Assembly: GCA_905195005.1 (NCBI GenBank)
Contig: CAJJUC010000062.1
Location: 1 to 12,354, forward strand
Direction of reading: 5' to 3'
Length of the DNA: 12,354 nucleotides
Source of the DNA: an uncultured Eubacteriales bacterium
GTDB taxonomy: Bacteria; Bacillota; Clostridia; UMGS1883
Shown: positions 7,441 through 12,354 of the stretch, piece after piece
How the letters are laid out: the number at the start of each line of letters is the position of its first letter
How positions within the stretch are numbered: the first letter of the stretch is position 1
Notes under the pieces: model-generated
What the model was told of the DNA's origin: nothing
Database searches by the model: none
The model's input: only the letters and a program-made list of their open reading frames with translations
Program-made: the position numbers and the translations under genes

Positions 7441-7986
7441 TTATTCATAATATTCGGGTTTCAGTACTCCTACAAAGGGATACTGCCTGTACTTATATGC
7501 ATAATCAAGCCCGTACCCGATTACAAATTCATCGGGAATTTCAAAGCCCGTGTATTTTGCTTCAATATTAACGATTCTTCTTGACGGCTTATCAAGGAAT
7601 GTGCATATTTCAACACTTTTTGCACCCTGTTCGAAAAGATATTCCCTTATGCGCGAAAGCGTGCGCCCCGTATCGATAATATCCTCAACTATTATTATAT
7701 CCCTGCCCTTGGGGTCGAAGCCCTTTCCGCTGCGGATTTCAACCTCTCCGCCCGAAACGGTTTCCTCACCATAGCTGCTGGCATAAATAAAGCTTATGCA
7801 AACGGGGATTTTAACCGCGCGCATCATATCCGCCGCGAACATGAACGAGCCGCTCAGAACCGAAAGCATCAGCGGTTCTCTTCCGGCATAATCTTCTCCG
7901 ATTTGCTCTGCCATTTCGCTGATTCTTTTTTGAATTTGTTCTTCTGTTATGAGAACTCTTTCAACGGGATCGTTAATATTTTTCAT
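7441..7986 (-). CDS. hpt: Hypoxanthine (guanine) phosphoribosyltransferase
   Basis: The 181-residue type I phosphoribosyltransferase makes IMP or GMP from hypoxanthine or guanine and PRPP in the cytoplasm (purine salvage). Seen: the PRPP-binding motif VEDIIDTG at 100–107 preceded by DIIIV, the LSGSFMF loop at 44–50 (pyrophosphate binding), a flexible-loop region with SSYGEE at 70–75, and the C-terminal base-binding stretch DKPSRR, PDEFVIGYGLDYAYKYRQ and FVGVLKPE. Length is normal for the family. The ATG at 7986 lies 6 nt after the TGA of tilS. The likely ribosome binding site AAAGGA is inside the end of tilS, so coupling is likely. The tilS–hpt–ftsH order is widely kept in Firmicutes. Guanine versus hypoxanthine preference cannot be read from the sequence. 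Confidence 0.96.
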   Translation of the reverse strand: MKNINDPVERVLITEEQIQKRISEMAEQIGEDYAGREPLMLSVLSGSFMFAADMMRAVKIPVCISFIYASSYGEETVSGGEVEIRSGKGFDPKGRDIIIVEDIIDTGRTLSRIREYLFEQGAKSVEICTFLDKPSRRIVNIEAKYTGFEIPDEFVIGYGLDYAYKYRQYPFVGVLKPEYYE

Positions 7987-7992
7987 TCAATA

Positions 7993-8625
7993 TCATTCCT
8001 TTGCAGAATATTCCATAATAAGATACTTTTTCGTTTCACTGCCGGGTGCATAAAGCTCTGATCTGCGCAGTCCGCACAGGAAAAGAATTTCTCCGTCTTT
8101 TTCTACAATCGGCGTTCTGCCGCGTTTATCCGCCGCCACGGCGGCATCCGATAAAATATCGCTTATTTTCTTTGAGCCGCCGAGTCCGAACGGGCGCATC
8201 CTGTCACCCTTGCGGCGATACCTCACAATAAAGCTGCCGCCAACCTTGTCAAAATCGAAAACAGCTATATTATTATCTCCTTTTTTTACCGATTTGTCAA
8301 CAACTTTTATTGTAATTTTCCAAAAATCATGCTCAAAAACATCTCCGGCGCAAAGCGGAACGTTCAGTTCCTCCGTTACAGACGCTTTCATCGGCACAAG
8401 CTTGCCGCGTTCAACCCTCACATACGCCGTTTTGTCAATGTCAAACCGTTTGCCGCCCTCCTTGGCTGCAAATTCAAGAAAAGCTTCTATTTTTTCGGAA
8501 GTAATTTCACGTGCACCGAGATTTTTCAGTATTTTTTTTGCTGCGCGCCGCCTTATCGGCTGCGGCGCGGAAAGCAGCATATTTATGTCGGTCTCTCCTC
8601 TGCTGCCGACACACTTTTCAAGCAT
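7993..8625 (-). CDS. tilS: tRNA(Ile)-lysidine synthetase, C-terminal (tRNA-binding) part of an interrupted gene
   Basis: This 210-residue open frame is the rest of TilS. It holds the middle substrate-binding domain (LLSAPQPIRRRAAKKIL near residues 17–33, then EKIEAFLEF and GKRFDIDK) and the C-terminal TilS domain (RYRRKGDRMRPFGLGGSKK at about 134–152, then DKRGRTPIVEKDGEI and FLCGLRRSELY). It has no PP-loop and cannot catalyse lysidine formation alone. It is in the same frame as the N-terminal part, five codons after the second TAA. The ATG at 8625 is only the first possible start after the stops; no good ribosome binding site sits at normal distance. Codons upstream of it (ECTEA) still look like TilS, so the ATG is probably an internal Met of the ancestral protein. 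The stop is followed after 6 nt by hpt. Confidence 0.8.
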   Translation of the reverse strand: MLEKCVGSRGETDINMLLSAPQPIRRRAAKKILKNLGAREITSEKIEAFLEFAAKEGGKRFDIDKTAYVRVERGKLVPMKASVTEELNVPLCAGDVFEHDFWKITIKVVDKSVKKGDNNIAVFDFDKVGGSFIVRYRRKGDRMRPFGLGGSKKISDILSDAAVAADKRGRTPIVEKDGEILFLCGLRRSELYAPGSETKKYLIMEYSAKE

Positions 8626-8662
8626 TGCTTCCGTACATTCTTAAAGTTAGGTATTATCCTCC
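8618..8662 (-). other. Interruption site in tilS: two in-frame TAA codons, GGAGG motif and 6-codon overlapping ORF
   Basis: On the minus strand the frame reads ...E-D-N-T-TAA-CTT-TAA-E-C-T-E-A-M.... Both stops are in the tilS frame and the frame is kept on both sides. TAA 8647–8649 falls where TilS proteins usually carry an aromatic residue (an E/D-x-x-Y-L pattern), one base change from TAT or TAC. A GGAGG at 8658–8662 lies upstream. An ATG at 8638 in another frame opens a six-codon ORF whose TGA (8618–8620) overlaps the region just after the ATG at 8625, a layout that could allow reinitiation. The GGAGG-to-ATG distances (19 and 32 nt) are longer than ideal, so the coupling idea is weak. Confidence 0.8.
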
Positions 8663-9339
8663 GATATGCACCGCGCTGCCGAAACTATTTTTTCCGAAGC
8701 CGAGGGGTTTATCGCTTCAAGCAGCGGCATGATTTCAAGCCTTATTCTGTTCCGTGTGTACAGCGCTTCAAAATTTGTGCTGTCCGTAACCCATTTTACG
8801 CTGTTTTTAACAAGATAATCCTCAATTTCACTGCGGCTGCAATCAAGCAGCGGCCGGATGATATTTCCGCGGCGATGAGCAATTCCGCAAAGTCCGCTTG
8901 CGGCACTGCCGCGCACAAGGCGGAAAAGCACCGTTTCGGCATTGTCGTTAAGGTTATGCCCCGTTGCGATTTTAGCGCCGCCGAGCTTTTTCGAAAGCTC
9001 TTCAAAAAACTCATATCGGAGAATTCTGCCGCATTCCTCAGTTCCGATTTTTCGTTCCGCAGCAATTTTCGGCACATCATATTCGCGGTAAAAGCACTCC
9101 GTGTCGGCTGCGCGGCCTATGCTTTTTACAAAGCTGCTGTCACGCTCTGCCTCTTCGCCGCGGATAAGATGGTTCACATTCGCAGCATAAACCCTGAGTC
9201 CGTATTCCTTTTTCAGTCTCAGCATTACATGCAGCAGGCAAATTGAATCCGCACCGCCTGAAACCGCGCAGATAACGCTGTCGCCATGCTCCAGCAGTCC
9301 ATGACTTTTTATTGTTTGTTTTACCTTATCGGTCAGCAA
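8647..9339 (-). CDS. tilS: tRNA(Ile)-lysidine synthetase, N-terminal (ATP-PPase) part of an interrupted gene
   Basis: TilS attaches lysine to C34 of tRNA-Ile(CAU) using ATP, so that the tRNA reads AUA. This 230-residue part holds the PP-loop ATPase domain: SGGADS at 27–32, NHLIRGEEAERD at about 75–86, the HNLNDNAET motif near 150 and a conserved stretch ending in RNRIRLEIMPLL. The frame ends at TAA 8647–8649, then CTT, then a second TAA 8641–8643. The same frame then continues with the missing C-terminal part (8625 to 7993). Known TilS proteins of this type are about 450 residues, so this half alone is truncated. The start is TTG at 9339: an in-frame TGA lies just upstream, no earlier start exists, and GGTGA sits about 7 nt before it. 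The gene lies 18 nt after dnaB. Function as a half-protein is uncertain. Confidence 0.85.
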   Translation of the reverse strand: MLTDKVKQTIKSHGLLEHGDSVICAVSGGADSICLLHVMLRLKKEYGLRVYAANVNHLIRGEEAERDSSFVKSIGRAADTECFYREYDVPKIAAERKIGTEECGRILRYEFFEELSKKLGGAKIATGHNLNDNAETVLFRLVRGSAASGLCGIAHRRGNIIRPLLDCSRSEIEDYLVKNSVKWVTDSTNFEALYTRNRIRLEIMPLLEAINPSASEKIVSAARCISEDNT

Positions 9340-9357
9340 GTGTTTTCACCGTCCGTA

Positions 9358-10695
9358 TCAGCTTCTGCTGTCAAGATTCATAAATTTCGTATATTCTCCG
9401 CGCCATGCAAGCTCGATTGTGCAGCATTCACCGGCACGGTTTTTTGCAAGGATACACTCAACAATATTTCCGGCGCGCTCCTCGCTGCCCTCCTCCTCGG
9501 GAGGGCGGCACAGCATTATAACAATATCCGCGTCCTGCTCGATCGAGCCGCTCTCGCGCAGGTCACTGAGCATCGGGCGGCGGTTTTGCTTTTCCGATGC
9601 ACGGCTCAGCTGTGAAAGCGTGATAACAGGAATATTAAGCTCCTTTGCCATGATTTTCAGCGAGCGGGACATTTCCGTTACCTCCTGAGTTCGGCTTTCA
9701 CTTCTTCCTCCGCCCTGCATAAGCTGAAGATAATCGATGACAACAAGGCCGAGTCCCTTTTCCGCTTTCAGACGGCGGCATTTTGCCCTTATTTCCGACA
9801 CATTTACGCCGGGATTATCGTCAATATATATCGGAGCCGATATAATATCCTTAAGTGAATGTGCAAGCTTTGTCATATCGTTTGCGTCAATATCGCCGAC
9901 TCTCAGCTTGCCCGATTCAATCAGCGCCTCGCTTGACAGTATTCTGTTTACAAGCTGCTCCTTGCTCATTTCAAGCGAGAATATCGCAACGGGAACATGC
10001 TCACGGATTGCGGCATTCTGCGCAAGATTCAGCGCAAAGCTTGTTTTCCCGACGCCGGGGCGCGCTGCAAGAATAATCAGGTCACTGTTTTGAAGACCTG
10101 CCGTTGCTGCATCAAATCCTGTAAATCCGGTTTTTATACCCGTGACCTTACCGCCGCGCTTTTTAAGCTCGTCCAGGATTGCAAGGGCATTTTTTACGAC
10201 CTCGCTTATATGTGTGAATCCTGAAAAACCGCGCTGCTCCGAGATGCGGAACACAAGCTGTTCGCTTTTGTCAACAATGTCGGCAGTCGGCAGCTCGTCC
10301 TTCGTACCCATATCGATAATTTCGCTTGCCGCTTCAATGAGCTGACGCAGCATTTTTTTATCGCGGACAATTTCAATATAAGACGCAAGGTTTTCCTTTG
10401 TGAACGCATTTTGTGCGATGCGCGTTATGTAGGCAATGCCGCCCACAGATTCGATTTTATCACCAAGCTTTTCCGAAAGCGTAACAATATCAATCGGTGT
10501 GCCTTCGGAAAAAAGGCTGCTGAGTGCGTTAAATATCGTTTTATTCGCCGATGCATAAAAGCAATCCTCGTCAAGCTTTTCCATAACTGTGACAGTGGCG
10601 CTTTCGTCCATAATCATGTTGCCGAGGATTGCAGCCTCAGCCTCCAGATTATAGGGCATTGTTCTTCCTATAGGAATATCGGCAGCCGAAGCCAT
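9358..10695 (-). CDS. dnaB: Replicative DNA helicase DnaB (DnaC in Bacillus naming)
   Basis: The 445-residue hexameric helicase unwinds DNA at the replication fork and works with primase. Seen: the N-terminal helical DnaB domain (about 12–110, beginning PYNLEAEAAILG), a linker, then the RecA-like motor with Walker A ARPGVGKTS at 211–219, FSLEMSKEQL at 239–248, Walker B VVIDYLQLM at 318–326, the SQLSR motif at 361–365 and DLRESGSIEQDAD at 378–390. Length and motif spacing are normal, and no intein interrupts the motor domain. The ATG start has GGAG/GGAGTG about 7 nt upstream. It lies 23 nt after rplI, as in many Firmicutes, and is followed after 18 nt by tilS. Confidence 0.97.
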   Translation of the reverse strand: MASAADIPIGRTMPYNLEAEAAILGNMIMDESATVTVMEKLDEDCFYASANKTIFNALSSLFSEGTPIDIVTLSEKLGDKIESVGGIAYITRIAQNAFTKENLASYIEIVRDKKMLRQLIEAASEIIDMGTKDELPTADIVDKSEQLVFRISEQRGFSGFTHISEVVKNALAILDELKKRGGKVTGIKTGFTGFDAATAGLQNSDLIILAARPGVGKTSFALNLAQNAAIREHVPVAIFSLEMSKEQLVNRILSSEALIESGKLRVGDIDANDMTKLAHSLKDIISAPIYIDDNPGVNVSEIRAKCRRLKAEKGLGLVVIDYLQLMQGGGRSESRTQEVTEMSRSLKIMAKELNIPVITLSQLSRASEKQNRRPMLSDLRESGSIEQDADIVIMLCRPPEEEGSEERAGNIVECILAKNRAGECCTIELAWRGEYTKFMNLDSRS

Positions 10696-10718
10696 CGTTA
10701 ATCACTCCATTCAGACCC

Positions 10719-11165
10719 TTATTCCGCTTCAACCGAAACAGTGATTTTTGCGGATATTTCGGGATATATTTTAAGCTCAACCGTTGTAAGACCGGTCGTT
10801 TTAATACCGTCCGGCAAAACAACCTTGCGCTTATCAATCACATAATGCAGCTGGTATTTAACCGCGTCGGCAACGTTTTGGTTTGTGATTTTGCCGAACA
10901 GCTTTCCGTTTTCACCCGCCTTGCCCTTAAGTGTGATTTTCGCGCCGTCAAGCTTTGCAGCGGCTTCCTTTGCTGCTGCTATATCCTGCTGCTTATGAAA
11001 CGCAGCAGCCTCATTTTTACCCTTGATATTATTCAGGACATCGCTTGTTGCAACCTCAGCCATTTTTTTCGGAAGAAGAAAATTTCTTGCATAGCCGTCG
11101 CTTGCTTCAACAATGTCTCCCTTTTTTCCGTGACCCTTTACATCAGTTAAAAGAACTACTTTCAT
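10719..11165 (-). CDS. rplI: 50S ribosomal protein L9
   Basis: The 148-residue product has the usual length for bacterial L9 (about 149). It binds 23S rRNA through its N-terminal domain and reaches out from the base of the L1 stalk. Seen: the N-terminal L9 signature (MKVVLLTDVKGHGKKGD, then YARNFLLPKKMA at about 25–36), a long Ala/Lys-rich connecting helix at about 40–75, and the C-terminal domain with KLFGKIT and IYPEISAKITV. The ATG is preceded by AAAGGGG with a 9-nt spacer. That site overlaps the TGA of gdpP, which suggests cotranscription and possibly coupled translation. The dnaB start follows 23 nt after the stop. Confidence 0.97.
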   Translation of the reverse strand: MKVVLLTDVKGHGKKGDIVEASDGYARNFLLPKKMAEVATSDVLNNIKGKNEAAAFHKQQDIAAAKEAAAKLDGAKITLKGKAGENGKLFGKITNQNVADAVKYQLHYVIDKRKVVLPDGIKTTGLTTVELKIYPEISAKITVSVEAE

Positions 11166-11180
11166 TTATATTTACCCCTT

Positions 11181-12354
11181 TCAGTTTTTCAAACATTCGT
11201 CAATTGCTGCCTTAAGCTTATCACCTGCATCGGCAACGGAAATTCCCTCAAGCTGCGCACCGGCAACCATCATATGACCGCCGCCGCCGAGCTTTTCCAG
11301 AATCACCTGCACATTAACATCTCCGAGTGAACGGCCGCTTATTATTATACTGCCGTTTTCCACCCTTGCAACAACAAAGGCGGCCTTAATATCGGTTATT
11401 TCAAGCATTTCGTCGGCAGCCGCCGCAACCGTGAGATGCGGCACAACTCCCGAAAACAAAGATATTGCAATATTGTCCCCGTATACCTGCGCTTCCGTCA
11501 CGATACACGCCTTGAGCTTGTAATTTTCAATCGATTCGCGGAACAGCCGCTTTACTCTCAGCGTGTCCACCCCGGCATTTCTGAGATATGCCGCCGCTTC
11601 AAACGTGCGCACACCCGTTTTGAACATGAAATTCTTGGTGTCCATGGCAATGCCGGAATAAAGAGCCTCCGCGTCCACTGTGGAAACGGAATACCGCGGA
11701 TCGAAATACTGCATAAGCTCTGCCACCATTTCGCAGGTTGACGAGGCAAACGGTTCATGATAAATAAGGTCGGCGTCCGAAATAAAGCTTTCGCTCCGCC
11801 GATGATGGTCGATAACAACCTTTGCCTTAACCGTTTCGAGAAGCTCGGGCATCTCTGTATATTCGGGGCGATGTGTGTCACAGATAATAAGCAGCGTTTT
11901 CGGCATTATAAACTCCCGCAACCCTATTTTTCCGATAAACAAGCCGTCATGATAATGATTATCCTCTATTTTTTTCAGCAGAAGATTCACCGTGTCGTCC
12001 TTTGTAAGCAGAAGAATCTTCGCGTCCTTTCCGATGAATGCAGCCATGCTTGCAATGCCGATTGCCGCACCCACAACGTCCGTGTCGCTGTTTTTATGCC
12101 CCATTATAAGCACATTGTCCGCACTTGCCATAAGCTCGCGCAGATTATGCGACATCATGCGCGCTTTAACCTTTGTGCGTTTCTCCGTTTCCTTCGAATT
12201 TCCCCCGAAATAGCGGAAGCGCCCGTTTTCGCGGATAACAACCTGGTCGCCGCCGCGCCCGAGCGCCATTTCAAGCGCCTTTTTTGCTGAAATGTCATTA
12301 TCGTAAAGGCTTTCGCCGCCCGTTCCGACGCCGATGCTCAGCGTGAGCGGGGTT
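11181..12354 (-). CDS. gdpP: Cyclic-di-AMP phosphodiesterase GdpP, C-terminal part (5' end outside window)
   Basis: The frame is open to the window edge, so the gene is cut at its 5' end; 390 residues are visible. Family knowledge: GdpP is a membrane protein with a PAS and a degenerate GGDEF domain followed by DHH and DHHA1 domains that hydrolyse c-di-AMP to pApA. Seen here: the end of the GGDEF-like domain (LSIGVG near the edge, then ALGRGGDQVV), the DHH motifs GHKNSDTDVVGAA, CDTHRPE and VIDHHRR, then EPFASSTCEM, and near the C-terminus GRSLGDVNV and GGGGHMMVAGA of DHHA1. Metal-binding Asp and His residues look intact, so it is probably active. The ATG at 12269 is not the start: family-like sequence continues upstream of it without a stop. 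The TGA stop lies 15 nt before rplI and touches its ribosome binding site. The gdpP–rplI–dnaB order is typical of Firmicutes. Confidence 0.93.
   Translation of the reverse strand, partial: TPLTLSIGVGTGGESLYDNDISAKKALEMALGRGGDQVVIRENGRFRYFGGNSKETEKRTKVKARMMSHNLRELMASADNVLIMGHKNSDTDVVGAAIGIASMAAFIGKDAKILLLTKDDTVNLLLKKIEDNHYHDGLFIGKIGLREFIMPKTLLIICDTHRPEYTEMPELLETVKAKVVIDHHRRSESFISDADLIYHEPFASSTCEMVAELMQYFDPRYSVSTVDAEALYSGIAMDTKNFMFKTGVRTFEAAAYLRNAGVDTLRVKRLFRESIENYKLKACIVTEAQVYGDNIAISLFSGVVPHLTVAAAADEMLEITDIKAAFVVARVENGSIIISGRSLGDVNVQVILEKLGGGGHMMVAGAQLEGISVADAGDKLKAAIDECLKN

Noticed and set aside
8641..8649. Stop-codon reassignment (TAA read as sense) as the reason for the tilS stops
   Set aside because: TAA ends several genes here at the expected family length (rplI, hpt, ftsH, ABC-F, maf, mreC), so TAA is a working stop codon.
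8329..9246. Plus-strand open frame (305 codons) opposite the tilS break
   Set aside because: It spans both tilS halves but shows no domain. Cys/Phe/Arg-rich composition is typical of antisense shadows; the minus-strand TilS motifs are unmistakable.
12269..12354. ATG 12269 as the start of the DHH protein
   Set aside because: The frame continues upstream to the window edge with GGDEF-like residues (LSIGVG), so the gene is truncated by the window, not started there.

Overview
The window is a stretch of bacterial housekeeping genes, all read from the minus strand. It looks like a low-to-mid GC member of the Firmicutes (Bacillota), most likely class Clostridia. The reasons are the gdpP–rplI–dnaB and tilS–hpt–ftsH gene orders, strong GGAGG-type ribosome binding sites, TTG and GTG start codons, sigma-A type promoters and a U-tract terminator. 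Family or genus cannot be fixed from this sequence alone.

In transcription order (high to low coordinates) there are three blocks. Block 1 (12354 to 5428) starts inside the cyclic-di-AMP phosphodiesterase gene gdpP. It runs through rplI (ribosomal protein L9), dnaB (replicative helicase), tilS (tRNA-Ile lysidine synthetase, interrupted), hpt (purine salvage) and ftsH (membrane AAA+ protease), and ends at a strong intrinsic terminator at 5373–5410. Block 2 (5342 to 3384) is one ABC-F ATPase gene with its own well-formed promoter (TTGATT, 17 bp, TATAAT). Block 3 (about 3328 to 1) is a tight cluster: an RsmF-type rRNA m5C methyltransferase, family I inorganic pyrophosphatase, Maf nucleotide pyrophosphatase, mreC, and the first codons of what is probably mreD at the window edge. 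It is preceded by an extended -10 promoter and an 8-bp GC-rich stem-loop. Genes inside blocks 1 and 3 are mostly separated by fewer than 25 bases or overlap, and several ribosome binding sites overlap the stop codon of the gene before.

The main oddity is tilS. Its reading frame holds two in-frame TAA codons separated by one codon (8641–8649). Both flanking parts stay in the same frame and together match the full family architecture. This is a recent nonsense lesion, a pair of compensating one-base indels (real or assembly error), or a gene split into two polypeptides. AUA codons, whose reading needs lysidine, are used here in mreC, ppa and tilS itself. The second oddity is a seven-fold 15-nt tandem repeat coding for a Glu-Gln-rich tail on FtsH. 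I see no mobile element, CRISPR array, RNA gene, defence locus or recognisable new system; the rest is ordinary core genome. No gene-free stretch exceeds 300 bases; the longest gap, about 140 bases between ftsH and the ABC-F gene, is filled by the terminator and promoter.
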